Source of the DNA: an uncultured Opitutales bacterium
GTDB lineage: Bacteria > Verrucomicrobiota > Verrucomicrobiia > Opitutales > Seribacteraceae
DNA length: 64,000 nt
Direction: 5' to 3'
NCBI GenBank assembly: GCA_943789375.1
Contig: CALSTX010000004.1
Coordinates: 251,001-315,000, forward strand
The position numbers were made by a program, and so were the translations under genes. Each line of letters begins with the position of its first letter. The first letter of the stretch is position 1. Below the pieces are notes generated by a model, which saw nothing but the letters and a program-made list of their open reading frames with translations, was not told the DNA's origin and ran no database searches. Positions 16,384 through 26,700 of this stretch are shown here, one piece after another.

Positions 16384-18558
16384 ATGGAAGCCAGTCGTTT
16401 GCATACACGGTTACCTGCACCCCGGTTGAGGAGTCCTGGGGTGCTTGGTGGCTACCTGTTTGCGTCGCTTGCTTTGCATGGTCTTGTTTTTGGAAATCAA
16501 GGTACGGTGGGGTTGGGCCAATCCGATGCCTTCACCCTCGATACCATGGAGCCAAACCCGATGGTCAATATTGGCCTGGCCGATTCCAGTGGTTTTGAGT
16601 TGGACACGGGGGGAGATGATGGCACTTTCCGTATCGGAACGGATGAGTCCTCTGGCTTTATTTTAAACACCCTCGATTCTCCGAGTTCCATTGATCTTAA
16701 CCAGACTGGATTTTCCGATTCCGGTGGTTTTCGCCTGGATACGAAAGATGGCACCTTGGGCTTTGTGGGTACCATGGATACAGGCTTTGCGGATTCCAGT
16801 ATTTTTTCCCTGGATACATCGGGTGGAAATGCCGTGGCCTGGGATCTAAACGATACGGGGTATGCCGACTCTTCCGGTTTTCAGCTCGATACCCGGGATG
16901 ATTCCCTGTTTGGGGATTCCAGTTTTTCTGATTCTGCCGGTTTTCAACTGGATACCCGGGAAACCAATGAAGTGGTTGATAGGAGCTATGCAGACTCTGG
17001 CAGTTTTCAGCTCGATACCGGCGGGCATGACGGGTCTTTGCTCTTTGGCTTTTCTGACTCCGGGAGCTTTCAGCTCGATACACGGAACAGAGATGAGGTT
17101 TACAACGGAGATACCAATACATCTTTTGCTGATTCTTCTGGGTTTTCCCTGGATACCCGGGATGATGACGGAGGTTCCAACTCAACTGGCGGGGAACTTG
17201 TCAGTGTAAAAGGGACAATTTTCTATGATGGTTTGGTTTCAGGTTCGGTTTATGTCTGGGCTATGGAAGCTAATGGCAGCAAAGCTGCGGAAGATAAAAT
17301 CAGCATTGGTGAGGGGAATTACTCCATCCTTGTGGAGAAAGGGAGAGCCTATGACCTTAAAGCCTTTATTGATGGCAATGAGAATGGCCTGCTCTCCACC
17401 GGAGAACCCTGGGGGCATTATGGGGAGTGGAATAACACCGCAAATCGATACAATCTCCTGCAAGTGGATGGTAATCTTACCCATGTTCACTTCAATTTAG
17501 AGGACCGGGATACCGACTCGGACGGCTTTCTTGACTGGGTCGAAGTAGAGGCCGGAACCGATGAAAACAATGCCAGTTCATTTCCCAATACCTCCCCCTA
17601 TTTCCAAGCCGACGGCAATTTGAGCGTAACGGAAAACGAGACCTTTGTTTTTGAGTTCAATGCCTCGGACCCCGATGTGGGCACCACTCTATCCTACTCC
17701 ATCCTGTCCGGGGATGATGCGGGTAAATTTACCCTCAATACCAACACCGGGGGCCTTGCCTTCACCACCGCTCCGGATTTTGAATTCCCCGAGGACAATA
17801 ATTCCGACAATATTTACCAACTGACGGTGCAGGTAAGTGATGGCGAGAACAACGCCACCCTCGATGTCAGTGTCAAAGTCCTTGATGTGTACGAACCCAG
17901 CAAGGCAAACCATACCGTTGACCTCAATTCCACCGTGAACCTGGAAATGATCTGGGTGGAACCGGGCACTTTTACCATGGGGCAAAGTGGTAACACATTT
18001 GCTGAGCCTGAGCACGAGGTCACCCTGACCCAAGGATTTTATCTGGGTAAATATGAGGTTACCCAGGCCCAGTACAAGGCTGTAATGACGGGCAATACAG
18101 AAACAGATAGCAACGGGAATGTGATCAGTGCCACACCGAGTCGATATGGTGGCAACCTCAACCGCCCGGTAGAAAAAGTGTCCTGGGATTATATTCAGGT
18201 TTTTCTTGCCCGCCTCAATGATCAACAGGCAAGTAACCTACCCAATGGTTGGGCGTATGTATTACCCACGGAAGCCCAGTGGGAGTTTGCCTGCCGGGCA
18301 GGTACAACCACAGCGTACTCGTGGGGAGATACGATAAACGCAAGCGATGCCAATTGGAACCATGGAAATGATGCCAACCAGACGGAGAATGCGGGTCAAT
18401 ACAATGCGAACCCATGGGGCTTTTTTGATATGCATGGAAATGTATGGGAGTGGACGGCGGATGCGTACGCAGCTTACGCATCGGGTGCCCAGACCGATCC
18501 TTTCAATGTCGGCACCTCGGGCTCCCTTCGGGTCCTTCGGGGTGGGTCCTGGAGCTAA
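16384..18558 (+). CDS. Giant surface protein, N-terminal part up to an in-frame TAA
   Basis: The first 724 codons comprise a signal-peptide-like N-terminus (about 1-38), ten LDT repeats (about 46-260), and a linker with a carboxypeptidase-regulatory-like look (VKGTIFYDGLVSGSVYVWA). An acidic TSP3-like stretch (DRDTDSDGFLDWVEVEAGTD), a cadherin-like domain (about 402-502) and a SUMF1 domain from about 521 follow. SUMF1 motifs seen are MIWVEPGTFTMGQ, YEVTQAQYKAV, LPTEAQWEFACRAG, DMHGNVWEWTAD and LRVLRGGSWS. The frame stops at TAA 18556-18558 inside the conserved GGSW-x-x-G-x-x-LRSA motif, and the motif resumes directly afterwards in the same frame. The gene is therefore interrupted rather than naturally ended here. 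Confidence 0.8.
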   Translation: MEASRLHTRLPAPRLRSPGVLGGYLFASLALHGLVFGNQGTVGLGQSDAFTLDTMEPNPMVNIGLADSSGFELDTGGDDGTFRIGTDESSGFILNTLDSPSSIDLNQTGFSDSGGFRLDTKDGTLGFVGTMDTGFADSSIFSLDTSGGNAVAWDLNDTGYADSSGFQLDTRDDSLFGDSSFSDSAGFQLDTRETNEVVDRSYADSGSFQLDTGGHDGSLLFGFSDSGSFQLDTRNRDEVYNGDTNTSFADSSGFSLDTRDDDGGSNSTGGELVSVKGTIFYDGLVSGSVYVWAMEANGSKAAEDKISIGEGNYSILVEKGRAYDLKAFIDGNENGLLSTGEPWGHYGEWNNTANRYNLLQVDGNLTHVHFNLEDRDTDSDGFLDWVEVEAGTDENNASSFPNTSPYFQADGNLSVTENETFVFEFNASDPDVGTTLSYSILSGDDAGKFTLNTNTGGLAFTTAPDFEFPEDNNSDNIYQLTVQVSDGENNATLDVSVKVLDVYEPSKANHTVDLNSTVNLEMIWVEPGTFTMGQSGNTFAEPEHEVTLTQGFYLGKYEVTQAQYKAVMTGNTETDSNGNVISATPSRYGGNLNRPVEKVSWDYIQVFLARLNDQQASNLPNGWAYVLPTEAQWEFACRAGTTTAYSWGDTINASDANWNHGNDANQTENAGQYNANPWGFFDMHGNVWEWTADAYAAYASGAQTDPFNVGTSGSLRVLRGGSWS
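16522..17163 (+). repeat. Ten imperfect repeats of (A/S)DSxxFxLDT
   Basis: Ten copies of a short motif, typically ADSSGFxLDTRD, recur about every 18-30 codons within the N-terminal part of the giant surface protein. Examples are ADSSGFELDT, SDSGGFRLDT, ADSSGFQLDT, SDSGSFQLDT and ADSSGFSLDT. Spacers are Gly/Asp-rich and vary in length. The copies differ at many synonymous sites, so the array is not a recent DNA duplication. The role is unknown; a repetitive stalk or adhesive region is a guess. Confidence 0.85.
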
Positions 18559-18678
18559 TACGGGGCGGGCCTGCGTTCGGCCAGCGCGCACCCGAGCACC
18601 CCGAGCGACCGCATCGACGACTTCGGCTTCCGTGTCGGTTTCCAAATCCAGCCAGACGAGGCCAGCCCCGAACTGGAA

Positions 18679-21600
18679 TTGTTCGGGGGTGCCGATATCC
18701 CGCACAAGCGCGACGAGCCATGGGCGGAGCCCGGCTACGGAGCAAGCGATGTGCGGGACGGCAACCTGACCAGTTCCGTCAACATATCCGGCATGGTGGA
18801 TGTAAACACCACCGGCACCTACACCATAACCTACACCGTAAGTGACGCCGCCGGCAACGAAGCCAACGCTACCCGCACCGTCCGCGTGGCCGATGAATCC
18901 GCAGATACCGATAGGGATGGGTTTAATGACTACCTCGAAACCTCCTCCGGTAGTGATGTAAATGATGCCACCTCCACCCCTTTTAATTACGGTCTCCTCG
19001 CCTGGTACCCCTTTGATGGCAACGCCTCCGATATGTCGGGCAATGGAAATGATTTAACAGGTTCAGGGCATAGCTTTGGAGAGGACAGGCATGGTCTGCA
19101 TGGGAAATCATGCAGGTTGGACCAGGTCTATCTATCCAATACCAATTTCTCAGAAAGTATTGATGATAACATTTCTTTTTCATGGTCATTATGGGTAAAG
19201 ATGAATTCTGTTCCATCCGCTTATCCATTTATCTTGGCTGTGAATGACTCTACAGGAAATTCAGAGTCTTTGCGGGTCAATATTTTACATCAAAAAGACC
19301 AGGGTAAATTTGTCATCGATCATCTAGCCACAGGAACTAATTCTTCATCGCTTGTGAAGGCTGTTGCCAAGCAAACAAACCAAATCGATCGTTGGTATCA
19401 GTTAACCATGGTGTCTTCTGTGAGTGAAGTTAAGCTGTATGTTGATTCCGCTTTGCAGAGTACAGTACCCTTTCAAAGAGATGCTCTTAAAAATGAAAAA
19501 CCTGCGATCTATGTTGGAGGCCATCTATCGTGGAAATTCTTTGATGGTTCCATTGATGATATTCGCATCTACGACCGTGCTTTGTCTGCAGATGAGATCG
19601 GTATGCTTTACCAAATGGAGAAAACAAGGCAGGCTTTAGATAATAGTAATTTCATGACCGCTGTAAACATGTGGTTTAGCGACGAAGCGAATGCCACCGC
19701 CACCTATGGCCACATCAGCGACTGGAATACCTCGGCGGTCACAAATATGTACCAGGCTTTTAAGGACAGAGTTTCTTTTAATGAAGACATCAGCAAATGG
19801 GATGTGAGCGGGGTTAAGAATTTCAGCGGTTTCTTCCGGGGTGCCAAATCTTTCAATCAAGACATTATAAGCTGGGATACATCTTCGGCCACGACATTTG
19901 CGGAGATGTTCCGGGATGCCACATCCTTTAATCAAGCGATCGGGGATTGGAATGTTTCCTCTCTTCTCAGCTTGGATAAAATCTTTTGGAGTGCCGCTGC
20001 TTTTAATCAGGATCTAAGTAATTGGGACATCACAGGAGTTAACACAATGGGACATATCTTTGCCTCTGCGGATTCCCTGAGCGAGGAAAATAAAAATCTT
20101 ATCCATCAGACTTTTTCAGCCAACTCAAACTGGCCTTATGACTGGGGAATCACTCCAAACCAGGCCCCGCAGTTCCAAAGTGATGGCAACCTGAGTGTGG
20201 AGGAAAGCCAGGCATTTATCCACAATTTTAAGGCCCTGGATGCGGATGGGGATGAGGTAACCTACTCCCTCGCTGGTGGGGATGATAAAGAATTTTTCAA
20301 ACTCAATGAAGCAACCGGTGGTCTGAGTTTTATTGCACCCCGGGACTTTGAAAAGCCACAAGATGCAAACACCGATAATGTGTACGAATTAATCATAGAG
20401 GTAGGAGATAGCTTTGAAAATACCGCATTGGTACTGAGGGTTGAAGTGTTGGATATTTTAGAGGACGACAAGGGTGATCCCATTGACTCGGTTGGGTTTG
20501 CACCCTTTGCAATTGAAGGCCTTGAAATGTTTGCCCGGGATGATGGTTGGGCTATTTACGAAGAGACGATTACATTTGATGAACTCGGTCGGTTTCATGC
20601 AGTTATTACCAATGGGTACGATAATCCGGTGGCAGAGGGAGAATATAGTTATACAAAAACGGGTGAAAATACCGCAGATTTATCCTATTCGGTAGAGGGA
20701 GGGTTTCCTTTTTTCCAATATTCGCTTACCTTCACATCTGAACTATCTGGCACCTACAAAAAGGACGAGGATTACGGAGATTCTTCAGGATTTGCCAGCG
20801 GACCTTTTAGTTTTAAGGCGACAGATAATGGCCCCAATACCGGTGGTGGGGGTGATGGTGGAGTGGAAGCACCCGAGAGTTTAGCCGGACTGGAGGTCGA
20901 GATTCATTTCCGCGAGTTGATGCCCAATGGTGGTTACGAAGATCTGGGAATGGAGAGAGTCACCTTTGGTGATTTTGAACTGAGTGCTTTTGATGCAAAT
21001 TCCCAGCAAATCGAGTATGAGCCATACATCTATAAGAGAATCTCTGATACATCTGCTCTGATTTCTTTGGGATCTGCCGGGCATGAGATGGAAGAGATCA
21101 ATTTGACCTTTAAGGAAGCGGGCTTTGCCGAGGGTACTTGGATCGAAATGGATGAGGGAGAAATTTTTGAAGGTACTTTGACCTTCAGAATTGTAGATGA
21201 AAACAAACATTCCGGTGGTGCGGGTCCCGGTGACGATGGGGGGCAACCTGGCACTGGTTCTGTTACTTTCATTACACCTTCTTTTATCAGCGTTCAGGAA
21301 AAGGATGAGTTCGTCACCAATATTACGGCCAGTGGGGGTGGGGGTGCCTATCTAATGTACAGTTTGGTGACTGGAGCCGATGCTCTTTTCTTTCAATTGA
21401 GTCCGGTTACTGGCAGGCTAAGTTTTCTGATCCCGAGAGATTTTCATCATCCAGAAGACGCGAACCTGGACAATCTCTATGAGGTGACCATTGAGGCCAC
21501 TGACGGAGTGAATATTGGGTTTCTTGATTTAGTCGTTGGTATTTTGGAGGTGAAGGAGGATCCAACAGATCAAGATAAGCCGACAGATCCGAATTACCCA

Positions 21601-22566
21601 GGTGGGCCGGGCATGGATGAGCTCCTTTTCATGAACCCTGATTTTATCGAGGTGGAAGAAAATATGAATTATATAGCCCAGATTGAGGCAAGCGGTCTGG
21701 GAGGATATTCGATATCTTATATGTTGAACGGGGGATTGGATCAAAAATTCTTTGATATCGATCCGTTCACGGGAGATTTACGCTTTTTCACCTCGCGGGA
21801 TTATGAATGGGCGGAAGATGCCAACCAGGATAACCTGTATGAGCTTAGCATTAAAGCAAGTGATGGTGAGAGCAGTGCTGTACTGGATTTAGTTGTTGGT
21901 ATCATAGACATGCCGGAGGATCCCAAGGAACCTCCCGTTCCCGGCGAGGTCCTGCTGCCCATTGTTTACACAAATTCCGGAGAAATAGCAGAAAAGGGTG
22001 AAATTCACTTGTCGGGTAGGGTATTGCATGACGGAGGGGGTAAGATTGAAGAGGTGGGCTTTTTGCTTTCGCCTCGATTACGAATTGATCCCATGGGGCC
22101 GGAGACGGTAAGGCTGCCCGTTCATACCCAGCATGATTTTTCCTGGCAGCTAGATGAAAGCCCTTTTCCGAAACGATTATATATCCAAGCCTATGCCGTA
22201 AATGAGGCGGGGATGAATATGGGAACAATCAAAAGAATGAAAGTTCCTGAACCCCCAGTTTTATGGTGGGGGAAAGTAGAGGAAAGGGAAGGGGGTTGGC
22301 TTCAATCCCCTTGGTTCGGGGATTTTAAGTATTATGATCATGGCTGGCTTTTCCATAGTTCTTTGCAATGGCTTTTCTCATCGCCGGTTGATGGTGATGG
22401 AGTGTGGCTTTGGAAGGATGGCATGAATTGGTTATGGACCGGTGAAAATATTTGGCCTTACATGTGGTCCGATGATTTAGGGAACTGGATTTATTTGCCT
22501 GCCGGCAAACCTGGTGCCCATTCAATTTATTACGATTATTCAAGCCCTGGTTATCGAAACTTTTGA
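18679..22566 (+). CDS. Giant surface protein, C-terminal part after the in-frame TAA
   Basis: This is the same frame as the preceding gene and is open from 18559; TTG 18679 is only the first possible start and has no clear ribosome site. It begins with the end of the SUMF1 domain (YGAGLRSASA, DDFGFRVGFQ). Then follow DUF5011 (about 18664-18890), a TSP3-like acidic stretch, LamG (18988-19630) and a BspA-like DUF285 region (19650-20150). Next are a cadherin-like domain, two related beta domains (20480-20830, 20865-21215), two more cadherin-like domains (21255-21910), an FN3-like segment and a Trp-rich tail (22260-22560). No signal peptide is present, which supports it being the remainder of a broken gene. 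Proposed role: cell-surface adhesion. Confidence 0.78.
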   Translation: MFGGADIPHKRDEPWAEPGYGASDVRDGNLTSSVNISGMVDVNTTGTYTITYTVSDAAGNEANATRTVRVADESADTDRDGFNDYLETSSGSDVNDATSTPFNYGLLAWYPFDGNASDMSGNGNDLTGSGHSFGEDRHGLHGKSCRLDQVYLSNTNFSESIDDNISFSWSLWVKMNSVPSAYPFILAVNDSTGNSESLRVNILHQKDQGKFVIDHLATGTNSSSLVKAVAKQTNQIDRWYQLTMVSSVSEVKLYVDSALQSTVPFQRDALKNEKPAIYVGGHLSWKFFDGSIDDIRIYDRALSADEIGMLYQMEKTRQALDNSNFMTAVNMWFSDEANATATYGHISDWNTSAVTNMYQAFKDRVSFNEDISKWDVSGVKNFSGFFRGAKSFNQDIISWDTSSATTFAEMFRDATSFNQAIGDWNVSSLLSLDKIFWSAAAFNQDLSNWDITGVNTMGHIFASADSLSEENKNLIHQTFSANSNWPYDWGITPNQAPQFQSDGNLSVEESQAFIHNFKALDADGDEVTYSLAGGDDKEFFKLNEATGGLSFIAPRDFEKPQDANTDNVYELIIEVGDSFENTALVLRVEVLDILEDDKGDPIDSVGFAPFAIEGLEMFARDDGWAIYEETITFDELGRFHAVITNGYDNPVAEGEYSYTKTGENTADLSYSVEGGFPFFQYSLTFTSELSGTYKKDEDYGDSSGFASGPFSFKATDNGPNTGGGGDGGVEAPESLAGLEVEIHFRELMPNGGYEDLGMERVTFGDFELSAFDANSQQIEYEPYIYKRISDTSALISLGSAGHEMEEINLTFKEAGFAEGTWIEMDEGEIFEGTLTFRIVDENKHSGGAGPGDDGGQPGTGSVTFITPSFISVQEKDEFVTNITASGGGGAYLMYSLVTGADALFFQLSPVTGRLSFLIPRDFHHPEDANLDNLYEVTIEATDGVNIGFLDLVVGILEVKEDPTDQDKPTDPNYPGGPGMDELLFMNPDFIEVEENMNYIAQIEASGLGGYSISYMLNGGLDQKFFDIDPFTGDLRFFTSRDYEWAEDANQDNLYELSIKASDGESSAVLDLVVGIIDMPEDPKEPPVPGEVLLPIVYTNSGEIAEKGEIHLSGRVLHDGGGKIEEVGFLLSPRLRIDPMGPETVRLPVHTQHDFSWQLDESPFPKRLYIQAYAVNEAGMNMGTIKRMKVPEPPVLWWGKVEEREGGWLQSPWFGDFKYYDHGWLFHSSLQWLFSSPVDGDGVWLWKDGMNWLWTGENIWPYMWSDDLGNWIYLPAGKPGAHSIYYDYSSPGYRNF

Positions 22567-22677
22567 TTTTTAGTCTTCCTCTACTGGGTCTAGGGCTCTG
22601 AGCTGTTTTGTAAATGTTTTGGGATTTTTTCGGTTATCTTGGAAAGCAGATTAAAAAACCGTGTAAAATTTTACTTT

Positions 22678-22694
22678 TGAAGGTTTGACCTTCA
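22678..22694. promoter_or_regulatory. Perfect 7-bp dyad upstream of the FecR-like gene
   Basis: TGAAGGT-TTG-ACCTTCA is a perfect inverted repeat with a three-base centre, ending 27 bases before ATG 22722. No T-tract follows, so it is not a standard terminator; an operator or leader hairpin is possible. Function is inferred only from position. Confidence 0.35.
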
Positions 22695-22721
22695 CCCAAA
22701 CCTTGTTTTTGATCATTCCCC

Positions 22722-23678
22722 ATGCGAAGGTTACTTATTCTGCTTTCAGCAAGTATCATGTTTTGCTCTACTTTGTTTGGGCAATCCTCCCATCTCCTAT
22801 TGCTGTCCCAAGGGGATGGTGCTGTTGTAAAAGATGGAGATGCTACACCGCAAAAACTTAAAAAAGCTAGTTTTTTGCCTAAGGCTCAATCAATTTCTGT
22901 ACGACCCAGAAGTGGACTGGAAACTCTATGCTCTGGCTATAACTTTCGTTTTGGAGCCGACACCCGTTTCCTTATTTTGGAAGAGGGCGTTGAGCTAAGT
23001 GAGGGGTCTATGATGGTGCGTTCTCGCAAAATCAATAATTCATTTAAAATAGCAGGCCCGGAAGCTGAAGTTCGACTCAATGGGGCTGGTTGTTTTTTGG
23101 TTGAGGTTGAAACCAACGGTGGGATTAAAATAGTTACGATTTTAGGCCGGTTAGATGCGTTGGATCTGAAATCGAACGAGACCTTTGAAGTTTTACCCGG
23201 AGAATTAGTGTTTATCATGCCCGGTGGCCGGGGGTTTGGAGAAAAAGTAAATATTAATTTAAATAGCCTGATTGATAGCTCTTACCTGCTTTCAGGTTTC
23301 CCTAATAACGCTTCTTTCTCAAGTTCACTTACCAGTGTGGCTTTGGCCCAATCCGAATCCATCGGGGTAACCTATGGTGCCGAGGTGGGAGATGCTAAAT
23401 CTGCTGATAGCTTTGAGGTTATCCCTTCCAAATCCATTGCCGATCAAACAGCAACTGAACAAAATGAGCCGTCTCCGGATGGCAGTACCCAAGATTCTGT
23501 CTTAGACAGTTATTCCATTCCTTCAGCTGATCCTCTTGCCGAGTTGCTTGGTCGTTCGCCTAAGCGACTGGTTGTGGACGCACCGGTTAATTCGGAAGAA
23601 GACTCAGATGATAAATCTATTCCTGTAGATGAAGTCATAGAGTCAAGACCCTTTCCCAGCCGCTTGCTACGAAAATAA
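22722..23678 (+). CDS. Exported FecR-like domain protein
   Basis: The 318-residue protein has a signal peptide (residues 1 to about 21, ending LFG-Q). A FecR-type beta domain covers about 25-185: a repetitive beta pattern with RSGLETLCSGYNFRFGADTRFLIL, then EGSMMVRSR, VRLNGAGCFLVEVE and TILGRLDAL. A Ser/Asp-rich low-complexity tail extends to the end. Classical FecR proteins are anti-sigma regulators in the periplasm, but no ECF sigma factor or TonB receptor lies nearby, so this is more likely a stand-alone secreted member. It sits 30 bases before the antiporter gene and may share its transcript. Confidence 0.72.
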   Translation: MRRLLILLSASIMFCSTLFGQSSHLLLLSQGDGAVVKDGDATPQKLKKASFLPKAQSISVRPRSGLETLCSGYNFRFGADTRFLILEEGVELSEGSMMVRSRKINNSFKIAGPEAEVRLNGAGCFLVEVETNGGIKIVTILGRLDALDLKSNETFEVLPGELVFIMPGGRGFGEKVNINLNSLIDSSYLLSGFPNNASFSSSLTSVALAQSESIGVTYGAEVGDAKSADSFEVIPSKSIADQTATEQNEPSPDGSTQDSVLDSYSIPSADPLAELLGRSPKRLVVDAPVNSEEDSDDKSIPVDEVIESRPFPSRLLRK

Positions 23679-23708
23679 TTTTTAATCCTCAATAAACTCA
23701 TTTTTACT

Positions 23709-26700
23709 ATGAATTTTATGATTTCTTCTCCAATGATCTTAGCCTCCGGTGGTGGTCATGATTATCTTTATGGTCTATTCTTCTTAATTGTGGCCCTTGT
23801 CATTGGAGCGGCCACTCGCCACTTCCTGCAAAAGATACCTTTACCTTTTACCGTTCTTCTCCTTTTGATCGGTTTGGCTATGGGTGCCCTCAATCGAGCT
23901 TATGGGCCACATGGTGGTCATGGCGAGGGAGCTGAGCATAGTGAACATGCAACTGGCTTGTGGGCAAAGTTTATTGATACTTTAAGTGGTGCAATTACCT
24001 GGGGGGGGAACTTGGACGGTCACCTCATTCTTTATGTCTTTCTCCCCATTCTCATTTTCGAAGCTGGTTTTGCCTTGGACGTACATACTTTCAAAAAATC
24101 TTTCCTTAATGCTTTTTATTTAGCCGGGCCGGGCATTGTGTCGGCTACGGTGATGACAGGTGTTGCTTTTTTTGGTTTAATCCAATTTTTCGGGGGTGAA
24201 GGAGGCGTTCTTTCAGAATGGAACACCGAGGCTGGGGCTTTTATATGGCTTGCCTCTATGCTTTTTGGGGCCGTGGTTAGTGCCACGGACCCGGTGGCTG
24301 TGGTTGCCCTGCTAAAAGATCTGGGCGCCAGTAAAAAGTTGGGTACTTTGATTGAAGGGGAATCTCTTTTAAACGACGGTACTGCCATCGTTGCTTTTGT
24401 TTTGTTAATCGGGGTGGTTACGGGTGCTGAGGCATTTACAGGCACTGGTAGTTTCTTGGGCACAGCTGCCGTCGGTTTTGGGCAAATTGGGGCAGCGGGT
24501 GGCTTAATCGGGGTACTTCTTGGTCTGATTGCTATTTTATGGGTGAGAAAGGTGTTTAATGACCCCATGATCGAAATTACGGTGGTACTCGTCACCTCCT
24601 ACGCGGTATTTTTCATTTGTGAGCATTTCTTTCATGTTTCCGGAGTTTTAGGGCTCGTTGCTTTGGGGATTGTTATGGCCGGGATTGGCCGGACCCGGAT
24701 TAGTCCAGAGGTGGAACACTTCATGCATGAGTTTTGGGAACTAATCGCCTTTGTGGCCAATGTTATCATTTTTATCGTGGTTGGTGTGGTTATTGCCCAA
24801 AATGCAAACCCTACGGGTATGGACTTTGCAATTCTTGGCTTGGTTTACCTTGTCATCCACATAGTCAGGGCAATCAACATGGGTACATTCTATCCATTGA
24901 TGAAGAAAGCTGGTTATGGTCTTCCTGGCAAAGATGCCATTGTAGTGTGGTGGGGAGCTCTGCGTGGAGCAATTGGATTGGCTTTGGCTCTCGTGGTGTA
25001 CTCGGAACAATTTAGATATGAGTTTACGGTATCCGATGGAGGTTCTGGATATGTAGCCGACACGACCTCAGCATTTGTTGTCGATAAAAGCCAGGCAAGC
25101 CTGGTGGGTGGGGGGCAAAATGTAAACTTGTATCAGGGCACATCTATGGCTCATGCGGAAGTAGAAGTCCGCCAAGGCAAAGTGGTCGGTATATCCCAAA
25201 GTGAAGGGCGTGCCATCAAAAGCCTTGGAGATAAAAGTTCTCAGGATGCGGCCAAGCTCCGAGAGCAAATTGCCAGTGGCGAAAAGGTTGTGATGATTTT
25301 AGGGGAGGGGACCGGTGCCATAGCCCAAGCTTCTTTGGTCGGGATATCCGCCCGGGTGCGGGATCAGTTTTTATTTCTGATCTCGGGGATTGTACTTCTT
25401 ACTTTGCTGGTCAATGCCACGACGGTTGGTCCTTTAGTCAACGCATTGGGGCTGACTAAATTGCCTGCAGTGAAGAAATTGATGTTTTCAAATGCTTCCG
25501 GAAATGTGGCAGAAGGTTGTGAAAATGAAATGGAACTGCTCAAAGATGATCGTTTTCTGAGTGGCGCCAATTGGGGGCTGGTCAGGAAGTATTTACCTGA
25601 TCCGGTGGCATATCCGCTGACTTCCGACGAGATGGCGGAGATGGACACCCTTGCTGAAACCCGAAGGAGATTACTTGAGCGTGAGAGAAGTAGTTATTGG
25701 GGTCAATTCCGGGCTGGTTTATTGAGTGCTCGTGCGGTTGCTGTTTTAGACAATAACCTGAGCGAATTCCTTGATCTGCAGGGAAAAGTGCCCATGACTG
25801 ATCGGAATTATTTAGATAAGGTTTGTGGGGTAAGTAAATTAACCGAAGCCATTCGGGATGTGCCTTTCATTAAAGGTCACTTCACTGACAAAATTACCGT
25901 GAGCTATGATGCGGCTAAGGCTTTTGTGGTCGCACAACAGGATATGGCAAAGATGGTGGATACCCTAGTGAAAGAACTCGATGACTCCGGGGATCCAGAC
26001 AAACTCGGCAAGGCTTCACGGTTATTAAAGGATGAAATTCGCCAGAATCGTTTACGGGGTTTAGAATATATCCGCAATATGCATGAGAATTATCCAGAAG
26101 CTACGGTCGGTATTGAGACCAAAGACGCCATTCGCTCGGTTCTCAATCATGAGCGTAATACCATCAAGAAATTAAAATCGGATGGCATGCTGGAGGCAGA
26201 TGAAGCCAGTCGTATGATCACGGCGGTGGAAGAAAGGATGAAGGATGTCATGGAAAGCTCCCTGGAACTCCGCCTTCCTGAACCAGAAGAAGTCCTACGA
26301 GAAGTTACCTGGCTCAAAGGCATGCCGGAAGAGTTAATCGGTAAAATCGTGGCAGCTTCTGAACCTCGAGCTTATAACTCTGGAGATACAGTAATGAAGC
26401 AGGGCGACGATGGAGATGGTATGATTGTCATTACCCGGGGAAGTGTGAAAGTTTCGATCGGTGATCTTGTCGTCGATATTATGGGCCGGGGTGCTGTAAT
26501 TGGTGAAATGGCTGTCTTAGGCGGAATTCCTCGAACCGCCAATGTGATGGCGGATTCCTCAGTCACCGCCCTTTGGCTTACTACGGAGTCGATGCAGGCA
26601 ATCATGGGAGAATCTCCTGAACTTTCTGGAAGCCTGTGGAAGACAGCTGGAATGAGATTTGCGGAAAACCTACTCGGTACCAAAGACCCGTACAATGGTT

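Noticed and set aside
16522-17163. A CRISPR-like or DNA-level tandem array
   Set aside because: The periodicity is in protein motifs with variable spacing and many synonymous differences; there are no identical DNA repeats.
14907-18558. Active formylglycine-generating enzymes (sulfatase activation)
   Set aside because: SUMF1 motifs are present but the catalytic cysteines near GGSW are missing and no sulfatase gene is nearby, so only the fold is claimed.
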